A DNA stretch of 64,000 nucleotides from Cordilura impudica. Its lineage: Eukaryota > Arthropoda > Insecta > Diptera > Scathophagidae. The stretch's first letter is position 1, and each line of letters starts with the position of its first letter. The stretch spans positions 23,630,383-23,694,382 of the forward strand of contig OY821522.1 of the NCBI GenBank assembly GCA_963682025.1, given 5' to 3'. Of the stretch, positions 1 to 10,233 are shown in pieces. Below the pieces are notes generated by a model. That model searched no databases and had not been told where the DNA came from. It saw nothing but the letters and a program-made list of their open reading frames with translations. The translations under genes were made by a program, and so were the position numbers.

Positions 1-238
1 AATTAAAAATTAAAAATTAAAAATTAAAAATTAAAAATTAAAAATTAAAAATTAAAAATTAAAAATTAAAAATTAAAAATTAAAAATTAAAAATTAAAAA
101 TTAAAAATTAAAAATTAAAAATTAAAAATTAAAAATTAAAAATTAAAAATTAAAAATTAAAAATTAAAAATTAAAAATTAAAAATTAAAAATTAAAAATT
201 AAAAATTAAAAATTAAAAGTTAAAAATTAAATATTAAA
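1..238. repeat. (TTAAAAA)n heptamer satellite, right end
   Basis: Tandem 7-bp units TTAAAAA run from the window edge, becoming irregular near 215-238. It matches the last part of the large satellite at 38096-40799, so unit 1 is presumably also preceded by a long array that lies outside the window. Confidence 0.95.
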
Positions 239-545
239 AGTTTAAATTTCTATATTTAGTTTCTTACACGAATTATAATGTATTTTTTTTTTGTATTATA
301 TGTAATGTAGATAAAAATAAAAAATAATTCAGATAAAAATATTTCAAAATTAGCATTTTTTAATAATAATAATTTTTAGCCAAGAATCATTTGAATTTTG
401 GTATTCGGAATTAATGTTTCAATATCGGCAAAAGTTTAGAATTTGTAGCTGTACTCGACATTGCGTGAATGAATATACTGCTTAAGACTCAGGTGGAGGG
501 TATCAAAAAATTCGGCACAGCCGAATTTAGCACTTTACTTGTTTT
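239..545 (-). mobile_element. mini-me/Helentron-like fragment, 5' end only
   Basis: Read on the minus strand, the segment starts near 545 with an ACAAGTAAAGTG-type end followed by a hairpin (AATTCGGC...GCCGAATT) and a TACCCTCCACC block. The same end is found at 17932 and 32000 in the plus sense. The rest of the element is missing and the segment runs directly into heptamer satellite. The short open frame at 469-669 lies across this hairpin and is not a gene. Confidence 0.6.
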
Positions 546-1651
546 AAATTCCACTTTGTTTAAGAAACTGAATTTTTTTGTAAATTGTGCATCTTTTTTA
601 ATAAACAAAAGCGAATCTTTTAAAATAATCACTTTTTATAAAGAAAGTGAAATTCTTAAAAAAAAGTAAATTAAAAAAAAACTTTTTTTAGTAAAAGTAA
701 TATAAAAGGAATTATCGACCGCATTATATATAATTTCTCATTTCAACATATATATAAGATTTGATAGTAATCTCTACTATCATTATAACCAGATTATGTT
801 TTATATTAGTTAAATATTTAAGTAAGTTTGGTCGTATTGCTCAAGAACTAAAAATAATTTCTCAACCGAATTTGGTGTGGAAATTCACTATTTTTTTAAT
901 TTCTGATACAACAATTTTATTACTTTACCCGAAAATTATCAATTGATCACTATCCACATCACGTTCTTTTTTACAGAATATGGCCTGTTAATAACAGAAC
1001 CTCAAACTGTTAAGAGTTGTTAAGAGTCATTGATGCTCGTTTTTAGCTACGTTTGAAGAGTATTGCCCATAATAATATAGTTGTGTTTGTGGTCTAGCAC
1101 ATGCGCTGTGTAGCGGCACGCAGGTGTTACGGCACCATCACATCTGTCATTTCCTACACAGAACACACACATATATAAAAATGTAGAGTTCCATATTTTT
1201 TGTATTTATTATGGTTTTGTCAAGTATTCTAATACACTTAAACATCTAAATAATTTTGGTTATTTGTAAAAGTGTAGCAGAATACGTACTTTGGGGCATT
1301 TAAATTCCATATTGGCAACCCTGTGCTCGAAGTGTTTAAAAGTGCAAGTTTTTTATTTCGTCAATTTTATTTTATTCAATTTGATAATTTCGAGGTTTTA
1401 TCAGTTATTAATATTCTAAACCTGATTTAAAATAACTACCAACATACGTTGCATACTGGTCGATTGGAGTTTGTGGAGTTTTAAGCTGTGTTATAAATTT
1501 ATTTTATAAATTTATTTTTTGCTGTTTTGTGCTAATACTTGGGTGTACGCTGGACAAGTTTAATTATCAGCTGTTCAACAAAACAAATTATCGATTAGCA
1601 ATAATAAATCAATAATACACTACAAGCCTTAAGGTATGCTTTAAAAAACAA
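546..1651. other. No gene; probable LINE 5' untranslated region in the right part
   Basis: No supported coding sequence is visible; the small open frame at 761-946 has no recognisable composition or motif. The right part, roughly 1000-1651, leads without a break into the LINE ORF1 start and is probably its 5' untranslated region or internal promoter region, but I could not fix the 5' end because no target-site duplication stands out. Confidence 0.5.
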
Positions 1652-2446
1652 ATGAACAACAAACGCACGTTGTTAGCGACATCGCCTGAACACAACGTTA
1701 ATGTTAGCAAAAAACGTCCACCTTGTCAAAAAATGTCTGACAATAACCAACAAGATGTTTTCTCTTGGGAAAAATTATGCAACCTATTGGATGAGAAACT
1801 AAAAGATGTTACCAAAAAGGAAGATTTGGTTGCCATTAAATCCGATATGGAAGAATTGAAACAAGAAAATGCTAAATTAAAAGAAGATATTGTAAAGCTT
1901 ACTTCACGTATTGAATTTATTGATCGTAAATCTCGTGCTTCAAATGTTATGGTGAGTGGCTTATCATGCACAAATACTCTAGCGGCTAAAGCAAAATTTA
2001 TTAATATCTGCAACAAAGAGCTTAAGGTTGATGTTAATATAGTTTCAACTAGAATAATATCTTCTGGCAAATCTTTTGTGTTTACCCTTGAATCAAGTGG
2101 ACAATCACAGAATGTTCTAGCTGCAAAATCGAAGTTGAAGGGTCAAAAGATTTATATAGGGAAGGATTACACTGAAGATGATCAACATACCAGATTCCAA
2201 TTAAGACAAATAAGCAAATCCTTATCCAAATCAAAAAAAGATGTTAAGGTCCGGCTTGGAGAGTTCTGCATATTTATTAATGATAAGAAGTACACCTGGT
2301 CCAACGGAAAAGTAATGGCGCTAACTGAAACGGATGCAGACTACCTAAAGAAACTTTTTGCTGAATGTGGCTGCGATTTTGATATTTATTACAATGAAAA
2401 TTATAAAAACAAAATAAGTAAATCTATTAACTCTTCTCTACAATAG
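1652..2446 (+). CDS. LINE ORF1 protein (coiled coil plus RNA-binding domain)
   Basis: A 264-residue open frame begins at an ATG in good eukaryotic context (AACAAATGAAC). Residues about 40-95 are rich in K/E/L/I with heptad spacing and read as a coiled coil, as in trimerising L1-type ORF1 proteins. Residues about 95-190 start SNVMVSGL and include IYIGKDYTEDD, resembling the RRM and C-terminal domain layout of L1-like ORF1. No CCHC knuckles are present. The expected role is RNA binding and RNP assembly for retrotransposition. The frame ends in TAG at 2444-2446, and the next element gene continues in the same frame with no gap. The plus-strand reading is favoured over the antisense frame at 1726-2070, which matches no family. 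The clade of the LINE is not resolved. Confidence 0.85.
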   Translation: MNNKRTLLATSPEHNVNVSKKRPPCQKMSDNNQQDVFSWEKLCNLLDEKLKDVTKKEDLVAIKSDMEELKQENAKLKEDIVKLTSRIEFIDRKSRASNVMVSGLSCTNTLAAKAKFINICNKELKVDVNIVSTRIISSGKSFVFTLESSGQSQNVLAAKSKLKGQKIYIGKDYTEDDQHTRFQLRQISKSLSKSKKDVKVRLGEFCIFINDKKYTWSNGKVMALTETDADYLKKLFAECGCDFDIYYNENYKNKISKSINSSLQ

Positions 2447-2452
2447 CAATTT
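2441..2452 (+). other. Leaky stop context between ORF1 and ORF2
   Basis: The junction reads CAA TAG CAA TTT. ORF2 continues in the same frame from 2447, and the first in-frame ATG is at 2876, inside the endonuclease domain. The CAA-UAG-CAA-UU context resembles the tobamovirus-type readthrough signal (UAG followed by CAR YYA), differing at the last base of the hexamer. Readthrough, or reinitiation without AUG, is inferred and not shown. Confidence 0.55.
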
Positions 2453-5400
2453 GTTCCATGCCATTTAATAGCTTATAATATAGCAAACCTAGAAAAATCC
2501 TTAAAATTTGGTCATTTTATAACTTATTTAAATAATTTTGATATATTTTTTTTGTTTGTAACCCATGTATTATCTGAAAAGCAAAAATATTTTTCGTCCT
2601 TTTTTCAAAATTACTGTCTACACTGGGTTGCAGCAACTAAAATACATAAAGCTGGTCGTGCAAGTGGTGGTTGTTTATATGGTTTTAAAAGAGAAATTCA
2701 GAAAAAGTTTGCATTAAAATTTAATAGTATTCACGGCAATACCTTTTTATCTGCCAAATTTGAAGGGAATGTATTTTATTTGATTCCAAAGTATCTAAAT
2801 TGCACAAATTGGAAGAAAGACCTGGAGAAGTTTGAACTATTCTTACAAGAACTTAGCCCTACAAAATTTTGCATAATGGGTGATTTGAATGCACGTTTAG
2901 GAGAAGAACAACTTTTGGATGAAAATATATTGCGTGATTTGCCGCATGTTAACAATTTAAGAAGTTCCAAGGATAAAACTTTTAATGCTCAAGGAAGACA
3001 ACTGTTGACTGTAATTGAAGATATAGGAGGGATTGTGCTAAATGGCAGAACAGTAAATGATGCTCAAGGGGATTACAGCTTTTGTGGAGTAATGGGAAAC
3101 ACTGTTATTGATTATGGTATTTGTTCGTACAATTTTTTACAATATGTTGATGATTTTAAGGTAGCAACAAAACCATATTCGGATCATATGCCTTTATGCC
3201 TCAAAATTAAAATTCCAATTCGCTTAAATGTTGTAAATATTGATCCCTCTTTACAAAAGCTCTACTGGAATAATAAATATTGTGCCCAATATAGCAGAAA
3301 TCTTAGTATTCTTTCAAATAATCAGTTGCCTCAGATGAACAAGACGGTGGATGAAATGGTTTTATCAATAGCGACTAAAATAAAGCAAGCCAATGTTAAA
3401 AAATCGAACAAAACTTTTTATGAACCTAAACAAAAATGGTACGACTGGAATTGTTTCCGTTTTCGTGCAGTTATGCTGAAAAATCTTAAAAAATATAGAA
3501 AAAAATACACAACCCTAAACAAATCACGCTATTTTTCTTCGAGGAAGAAATATTTGAAATTATGTAGTGAAAAAAAGATGGAATTTTACAACTGTAACAT
3601 TAAAAAACTAGATAAAGTAAAATGTAGCAAAGACTGGTGGAATTTATCAAACTCTTTAAAAACTCGTGCTCCTGTATCAAAAGGTAATCTAAGTGCTGAT
3701 GACTTTTTTTCACACTTTGGATCGCTTCTACAAATTCGTGATGATGTCAATGTAATAAGATGGTGTATGCCTTATTTTGTCGATGCTCTACTGGACTCTC
3801 CTTTTGAATTCTGCGAGCTATATGCTGTCATAAAAAATCTTAAATTAAACAAAGCTCCAGGACAAGATGGAATTCCATATGAATTTTATAAATTTGCTCC
3901 CCATTGTCTCCTTAATGAAATACTGATTGTGTTTAATAATATCTTCCTTTGGGAAAAAGTACCAGCATCTTTCAAGCAGTCGATTTTGATACCATTATTT
4001 AAAAAAGGCGATCCGAATTTAGCAACAAACTATAGAGGCCTATCTTTAATAGACTCTATCTGTAAAATTTTTAATAACATCTTGTTAAATCGAATTACAT
4101 ATTGGCTATCAATTAATAATATTTTGAATGAGTTTCAAGCTGGATTTAGAAAAGATTATTCTACCGTTGACAACATATTTAATCTTGTCAACATTGTAAA
4201 TTTGAATAAATTGAGTAATAAGTATACTTATGCTTTCTTTGTTGATTTTTCGTGTGCATTCGATATGATACCCAGAAACAGTCTTTTCTACAAACTATCG
4301 TGCATAGGCCTATCATCAAAAATTATTAGAATCTTGGAATCGTTATATGATAACACAGTGAGCCGAATATGGGATGGAGTTTCATTTTCTGAATATTTCC
4401 CAGTACAGTGCGGAGTAAAGCAAGGTTGCATTCTGAGTCCAGTTTTGTTTTCCTTATACATTAACGATCTACCAGATATTTTACCTGGTGGACTTCATAT
4501 TGCCAACATGAATATAAAAGTTTTGCTATACGCAGATGATATTGTCATACTCTCAGACACCCCCGGTGGTTTGCAGGAAATGATTGATGCTCTACTTCGG
4601 TATTGTAAATTATGGAGTCTAAAAGTAAATTTGGCGAAATCAAAAGTAGTCATATTTCGGAAAGGTCCAAGAATTTCATCTGACTTAGTATGGCTTTATG
4701 ATAATGAAAATATTGAAATTGTGAACAGCTACACGTATCTTGGTGTGGATATAACATACAACCTATCATTTAAAAAACATCTTAAAAATAAGCTTTCTGC
4801 TTCCAAAATAGCCATTAATTCCACCTGGTCCAAATATATAAATAATCCAAAAATATCAAATAGAAATAAACTAAAAATTTTTGAGGCTTGCTCTCAATCT
4901 ATAATGTTTTATGCTGCTCAAGTTTGGGGACATGAAAGAAATGATGATGTTGAGAAATTATTCCGTTTTTTTATTAAAAAAATGTTATACCTACCAACTA
5001 CTACACCCAACTACATGTTATACTTGGAAACTGGTCTCAATTCCTTATTTATTTCAACTTTAAAAATCCATTTTGGCTATATAAACAAAATTTTATCTCT
5101 AAGCCCCCATAGACTTCCTCGAATATTAGCTGAAAAAGTTATAGAGCTAAATGTTTACTGGGCAAAAGAGTGGTCCAGTTTGTGTAACCAACTGCAGTTT
5201 TGTCCTCCAAATAACAGCAAACCTTTATGCGTATATTCTGACGAAATAATAAACATACTTAAATTAAAAGACAAATATGATTTCGCTTTAAATGCTTCGA
5301 ATTCACAATTCCACGATCTTTACTCGCAACTGGATTATACTGCAACACCTAAACTTACTGCTGAATTTTCCTCTCGAGCTATAAGTTTAATTATAAGGGC

Positions 5401-5677
5401 TAGAGGTGGCTTACTGAATCTCAATGCACGATGTTTCAAAAATAATACAGATGGTATATGCTCAATTTGTAATATGCAGGAATCTGAAAATACATTCCAT
5501 TTCATCGGCTTTTGTCCTGTATATAGAGAATATAGATATATTTATTTAGGTCTGAATACACTAAGTAAAAATGAAGTAATTAATTTATTAAATGGCTCAA
5601 ATTTCGAATCGCTATACAAATATCTAGAATCATGTATAAAATACAGAAATCTTATTTTAAATGAATTTGAATTATAA
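2447..5677 (+). CDS. LINE ORF2: APE-type endonuclease, reverse transcriptase, zinc finger
   Basis: The open frame continues from the ORF1 stop to a TAA at 5675-5677, 1076 residues. It has no ATG of its own before the endonuclease. The endonuclease starts with CHLIAYNI (2459-2482) and contains the DIFFLFVTH block at 2540-2566, GDLNARLG (about 2879), VIDY (about 3103) and SDH (about 3179). The usual catalytic Glu of the ETH block is Val here (GTA at 2558-2560), which should disable nicking. The reverse transcriptase has motif A VDFSCAFD (about 4240), QCGVKQG upstream, and the YADD catalytic box (about 4529). A C-terminal CX2CX9HX4C finger lies near 5459-5515. These are the hallmarks of a non-LTR retrotransposon performing target-primed reverse transcription. 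The frame has no other disablement, so the insertion is recent. Family position within the I/Jockey/CR1 groups is not resolved. Confidence 0.9.
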   Translation, partial: QFVPCHLIAYNIANLEKSLKFGHFITYLNNFDIFFLFVTHVLSEKQKYFSSFFQNYCLHWVAATKIHKAGRASGGCLYGFKREIQKKFALKFNSIHGNTFLSAKFEGNVFYLIPKYLNCTNWKKDLEKFELFLQELSPTKFCIMGDLNARLGEEQLLDENILRDLPHVNNLRSSKDKTFNAQGRQLLTVIEDIGGIVLNGRTVNDAQGDYSFCGVMGNTVIDYGICSYNFLQYVDDFKVATKPYSDHMPLCLKIKIPIRLNVVNIDPSLQKLYWNNKYCAQYSRNLSILSNNQLPQMNKTVDEMVLSIATKIKQANVKKSNKTFYEPKQKWYDWNCFRFRAVMLKNLKKYRKKYTTLNKSRYFSSRKKYLKLCSEKKMEFYNCNIKKLDKVKCSKDWWNLSNSLKTRAPVSKGNLSADDFFSHFGSLLQIRDDVNVIRWCMPYFVDALLDSPFEFCELYAVIKNLKLNKAPGQDGIPYEFYKFAPHCLLNEILIVFNNIFLWEKVPASFKQSILIPLFKKGDPNLATNYRGLSLIDSICKIFNNILLNRITYWLSINNILNEFQAGFRKDYSTVDNIFNLVNIVNLNKLSNKYTYAFFVDFSCAFDMIPRNSLFYKLSCIGLSSKIIRILESLYDNTVSRIWDGVSFSEYFPVQCGVKQGCILSPVLFSLYINDLPDILPGGLHIANMNIKVLLYADDIVILSDTPGGLQEMIDALLRYCKLWSLKVNLAKSKVVIFRKGPRISSDLVWLYDNENIEIVNSYTYLGVDITYNLSFKKHLKNKLSASKIAINSTWSKYINNPKISNRNKLKIFEACSQSIMFYAAQVWGHERNDDVEKLFRFFIKKMLYLPTTTPNYMLYLETGLNSLFISTLKIHFGYINKILSLSPHRLPRILAEKVIELNVYWAKEWSSLCNQLQFCPPNNSKPLCVYSDEIINILKLKDKYDFALNASNSQFHDLYSQLDYTATPKLTAEFSSRAISLIIRARGGLLNLNARCFKNNTDGICSICNMQESENTFHFIGFCPVYREYRYIYLGLNTLSKNEVINLLNGSNFESLYKYLESCIKYRNLILNEFEL

Positions 5678-6048
5678 AAATCAAGTAAAATTAGAATATA
5701 AAATTAAAAATTAATTTTAATTGCCAATCTGGCTTACAGCAATATCGCTACGCCAAATATAGATTGTAACTAAATTAATAATTGTATGTACATTTTTAAA
5801 TTATAATTATACAAATCTATTAATAAATAGTAATAATTCCATATTCGATATGTTTACAAATCAAAATGAATACTCAAAATTATTTTTTATAATAAGATAC
5901 ATTGACTTTTGACTAAGCAAATTATTCAACATTTTGATATATACAAAATTGCTTGATACACTGTGGACTGTGTTGATCTGCTCGGTCAACAATATTCATC
6001 TTCTATCAATGTTGACCATTATTCAGCAATTGTTTCAAGATGTAAATT
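5678..6048. other. LINE 3' untranslated region and unassigned AT-rich sequence
   Basis: No gene. The first 150 bases are probably the LINE 3' untranslated region, with an AATAAA-like hexamer near 5823. There is no clean poly(A) tail, so the 3' end of the element could not be fixed. Confidence 0.5.
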
Positions 6049-6830
6049 TTTATACCCTATAACACTATGTGGTTTGGGTATAATGACTTTGTGCTGTAAC
6101 TACAAAAAATATTTGACCTAGACCCATCATTTATTATACCGATCGACTCAGAATCACTTTCTGAGTCGATTTAGCGATGTCCGTCCGTCTGTCCGTCTGT
6201 GTGTCCATGTAAACTTTGTAATCAAACTACAGGTCGCAAATATGAATATGTTTTGATGAAATTTGGTACATATGATTTTATCGGTCACAGAATGAGTGCT
6301 ATTGAAATTGGTGAAATTCGGTCTATGTTCAGACCTAGTCCCCATACGAATGACCCCTATGTAATCGACATGAATTGCCACAAGGTCCAAATTATCATAT
6401 AGATCTCAGTCAAAATGGGTTTGCATGTGTTAATTATATCCATTAATCACTAGTTCAAAAATAATGCATACAGGACAATTCTTAGTCATAGGCCCCATAT
6501 AGAACTGCTTCCCGATCTTCACTTAAATCTATCAAAAAACAAAAATATTGCACAGATTTTTTCCAAATTTGGTTTGTGTATATTTTTTCAAATTATAAGT
6601 GACTTTACCAAATATGGTTAGGATCGGTCCATTTTTCGACATAGTCCCCATATAAATATAGCACCCGATATGAACTTTTCATATCTGCAGCCAAAAAAAT
6701 TAATAACAATGCCACTCAAATTTGGCTTATGCTTAGTTTCTATATCCAATTAGTTGGACCGAAGAGATAGGGTCCCTAAACCATGGTATAGGGTATCAAA
6801 TAGTCAGTCTAGACCGATTGGTTGATTTGT
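6049..6830 (-). mobile_element. mini-me/Helentron-like element, copy A
   Basis: A non-coding repeat bounded by ATACCCTATA and TATAGGGTAT blocks, with a GTCC/GTCT microsatellite core at 6178-6202 and a GTCTAGAC palindrome just inside the far end. The layout matches the dipteran mini-me elements (GTCY core, subterminal inverted repeats), now grouped with Helentron-associated non-autonomous elements. It shares internal blocks (CGATCTTCACTTAAATC, CATATCTGCAGCC) with copies B, C, D and F but is diverged, so it is older. No coding potential. Confidence 0.8.
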
Positions 6831-7242
6831 AGGTGGATAGTAAAGTTCTATAAATAAATGAACAAAGCTCTAAAGTTGTGAAAAATATTAAAAATTAAAA
6901 TTATTAAAATTTGATAATAAAAATTTTAAAATTGTGAATAAGGAAAATTATAAACATATAAATTTGTAACATTTAATAAAATTAATATAAAGTCAAAACT
7001 GGAATCCTTGACCTCTACTGAAAACGTAACTGGCGCAGTGAACGGAGCTTGTATTAACAAGCAACGCTCTAATCTTTAGTACAAATTTACAAGAGGTACT
7101 TTCAACAAAAAGAAAAACATACAACTTTAAGACAAGTCTAAAGTAACAAAAAAAAAAAAAAAACACACACACACAAAACAAAAACACAAATAATCATACA
7201 GTTCGTCATCCTTGGGACAATAATAATCTATTATAAATAAAA
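6831..7242. other. AT-rich spacer with a primer-binding-site-like motif
   Basis: No gene. TAACTGGCGCAGTGAACGG at 7027-7045 resembles the primer-binding region after the 5' LTR of 297/17.6-type Gypsy retrotransposons. An AATAAA at about 6855 would fit an LTR upstream. No second LTR or gag follows, so this is at most a relic. A poly(A)/CA tract lies at 7147-7177. Confidence 0.35.
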
Positions 7243-8015
7243 ACAAGTAAGAAAATTACCATCCCTATACCATGCGTTTAGAGACCCTATCTCTCAGGCC
7301 CAACTAACTGGATGTAGAAAATAAGCATAAACCAAATTTGAGTGGGATTTTTATTAATATTTTCGGCTGCAGATATGAAAAAGTTCATATCGTATGCTAT
7401 ATCTCTATGCGGACTAGGCCCAAAAATGGACCGATCCTGACCATGTTTGGTTAAGGCTCTTGTATTTTGCAAAAATATGTACAAACAAAATTTGAGAAGA
7501 ATGAGTGCAATATATTTGTTTTTTGATAGATTTAAGTGAAGATCGGGAAGCAGCTCTATATGGGGCCTATGACTAAGAGTTGTCCAATAGGGATACTTTT
7601 TGGACTACTGATTAATGGATGTAATATATACATACAAACCCAATTTGTCTAAGTTTTGTATGATAATTTGGATCTTATGGCAATATATGTTGATTTCATA
7701 GGGGTCATTTGTATGGGGGCTAGGTCTGAACATGGACCGACTCTCACCAATTTCAATACCGTTCATCCCATAGCCGATGCAAGATTAAATACCAAATGTC
7801 ATCAAAATACATTCATATTTGCGACCTGCAGTTTGATTACAAGCTTTACATGGACACACAGACGGACGGACGGACGGACATCGTTAAATCGAATCAGATA
7901 GTGATTCTGATTCGATCGGTATAATTAAAGATGGGTGAAGGTCAAATATTTTTGGTTGTTACAAACAGCAGCACAAAGTCATTATACCCGAACCACATGG
8001 TGGTATAGGGTATAA
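7243..8015 (+). mobile_element. mini-me/Helentron-like element, copy B
   Basis: Starts AACAAGTAAGAAAATTA and ends GGTATAGGGTATAAC, with a CGGA/GTCY microsatellite at 7859-7880. The palindromic hairpin seen after the start of copies C and F is deleted here. Open frames across it are chance frames in a conserved non-coding repeat and also occur in the other copies. Confidence 0.85.
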
Positions 8016-8035
8016 CAAAAAAATATACATACAAA

Positions 8036-8824
8036 AACAAGTAAGAAAATTATAGTCGGTCTAGACCGACTATACGATACCCTATACCATGCGTTTAGAA
8101 ACCCTATCTCTTAGGCCCAACTAACTGGACATAGAAAATAAGCAAAAACCAAATTTGAGTGGGATTTTTATTAATTTTTTTGGCTGCAGATATGAAAAAG
8201 TTGATACCGGATGCTATATCTATATGGGGACTAGGTCCAAAAATGGACCGATCCTGATCATGTTTGGAAAAGTCTCTTGTATTTTGCAAAAATATATACA
8301 AACCAAATCTGAGAAGAATCAGTGCAATATTTTTGTTTTTTAATAGATTTAAGTGAAGATCGGGAAGCAGCCCTATATGGGGCCAAAGGGATCATTTTTG
8401 GACTACTCATTAATGGATGTAATGAACGCATATAAACCCAATTTGAGTAAGATCTATATGACAATTTGGATCTTATGGAAATTTATGTCGATTTCATAGG
8501 GGTAATTTGTATGGGGGCTAGGTCTGAACATGGACCGATTCTCACCAATTTCAATAGCGTTCATCCCATGGCCGATAAAAGCTTATATACCAAATTTCAT
8601 CAAAATATATTCATATTTGCGACCTGCAGTTTGATTACAAGCTTTACATGGACACACAGACGGACGGACGGACGGACGGACGGACGGACATTGTTAAATC
8701 AACTCAAAAAATGATTCTGATTCGATCGGTATAATTAAAGATGGGTCTAGGTCAAATATTTTTGGTTGTTACAAACAGCAGCACAAAGTCATTATACCCA
8801 AACCACATAGTGGTATAGGGTATA
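8036..8824 (+). mobile_element. mini-me/Helentron-like element, copy C
   Basis: Sits head-to-tail behind copy B with only about 20 bp between. It keeps the full 5' end, including the perfect palindrome AGTCGGTCTAGACCGACT at about 8055-8072, and ends in GTGGTATAGGGTATAAAG. Its CGGA microsatellite at 8660-8689 has seven repeats, against four in the second unit, the only length change between the two duplicated segments. Confidence 0.87.
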
Positions 8825-9898
8825 AAGAACACAACCACTCAATCGCGATAGTTAGATTTAAACTAATATAGTTATTAATCCAAAAAGAGTTTTGTTTTAT
8901 ATCGAAACTAACAAAATTTTTCCCATATTCAGAAGTTTTTTACACACACATATTAATTACAAATTAAATAAAACAGGATATAAATTGGAATAGTATAAAT
9001 AACTAAATAATTAGAGAATTTTTTTATGGGCTGGAAAACGAACGAGATTAAAACAAAAAAAAGTTATATCAAGTGAATGTGAATACGAGCCTACTCGTAC
9101 ATTAGAACAGCAAGTAGGATGGTTGCTTAAATAGAGGAAGCATTTTTAACATCGAGAAAATATATTATGTTACCAAGTTCCAGGAATATTGTGAATATAT
9201 AAGGTGGGAAAATAGAATTAGATTAGATAAAAATAAGCGAATAGCTATTTATTCGTAGTGGACTTTATCAAGTGATTGCTTGGTTCAGTTATGTGGAAGT
9301 TGTTAATACTTCGCATGAAGAACAAGTCTTCTTAATGGAAGCGCCATCAAAAGTGAGAATGTACAGTTCATATGACTATGTTGTGGTGAAAAATGTGGAC
9401 ATATGTACAAACAAAGCGTATAAATTCATTGGTCATCCGGGCGATTTCGAAACTTTTGCATGAACACATTGACATATTTTCTTAAGAAGATCAAATTTGA
9501 CTTTTACGAACCATGTAAAACATACAATTTCAACCACAGACGTAACTCCAATCGATACGAAATCTTATAAATATTCTAATGTTCATAAATAGGAAGTTAG
9601 TGTTTATAGATAGGAAGCAAGTAGTTGTGTATATATATTATATACATATATATATATTGCATTAGCATTTATTATGCATTTGTCTCTTAGTATTCCAAGG
9701 ACCATGCATGGCGAAGAGTTATACCCTGCAAGAGGTGTCTCTGCTAATTATAACAGAACATGGCAGATCTAGAGTGGACACTCCATAAACACCCGTAATC
9801 CCCGGTGATATCACAACAATGCCCTTGGGATGAATATAGCACGCCGGTAGCAAAGAGCTCTGCTACCTTTAATCCCTTTTTCTTTAATCCCTTTTTAT
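8825..9898. other. No recognised gene
   Basis: Low-complexity AT-rich DNA with one 63-codon open frame at 9272-9463 that I do not recognise. A base change between the units (9314) alters one residue there (His to Asp), which gives no sign of constraint. A TA-rich microsatellite lies at 9627-9657. The 9700-9870 part is less AT-rich but carries no motif I can name. Confidence 0.5.
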
Positions 9899-10233
9899 AT
9901 CCTCTACCCTAGTGTGCAGAGGGTATATATAAGTTTGTCATAACGTTTGTAGTAATTAGAAAAAAATTCTGGACCCCATAAAATATATATATTTGTGATC
10001 CTTACAACAAGCGGAGTTGATATAACGATTTCCGTCTGTAGAAATCACGATCACGAATTCAATCGGTCAGCTAGGGTGCTCGTTTGTATAGACAATGATT
10101 CATTAACATCCTGAGAAGTTTGCTATTTAAAATCGTCCAAATCAGTTGACAAGGTCCCGAGAATTGAATGAAGAAGTAAAAAACTCTTGAAAAAAATATG
10201 ATATGTGTTACTGCCGTTTATTTGCTTACTTGG

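Noticed and set aside
469..669. 66-codon frame repeated at 41030-41230
   Set aside because: It crosses the hairpin end of a mini-me fragment and is repeated only because of the large duplication.
1726..2070. 114-codon minus-strand frame over LINE ORF1
   Set aside because: Antisense shadow of a coiled-coil coding region; no family resemblance.
2458..2478. ATG just after the ORF1 stop as a possible ORF2 start
   Set aside because: It is out of frame with ORF2 and closes after six codons.
7656..7901. Recurring frames such as DLMAIYVDFIGVICMGARSEHG in several mini-me copies
   Set aside because: The frames recur because the DNA repeat is conserved. They start and stop at different points in each copy, run through the microsatellite, and equivalent frames exist on the other strand.
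9700..9880. GC-richer stretch considered as a possible tRNA or small RNA gene
   Set aside because: No A-box/B-box pair or cloverleaf could be drawn by eye.
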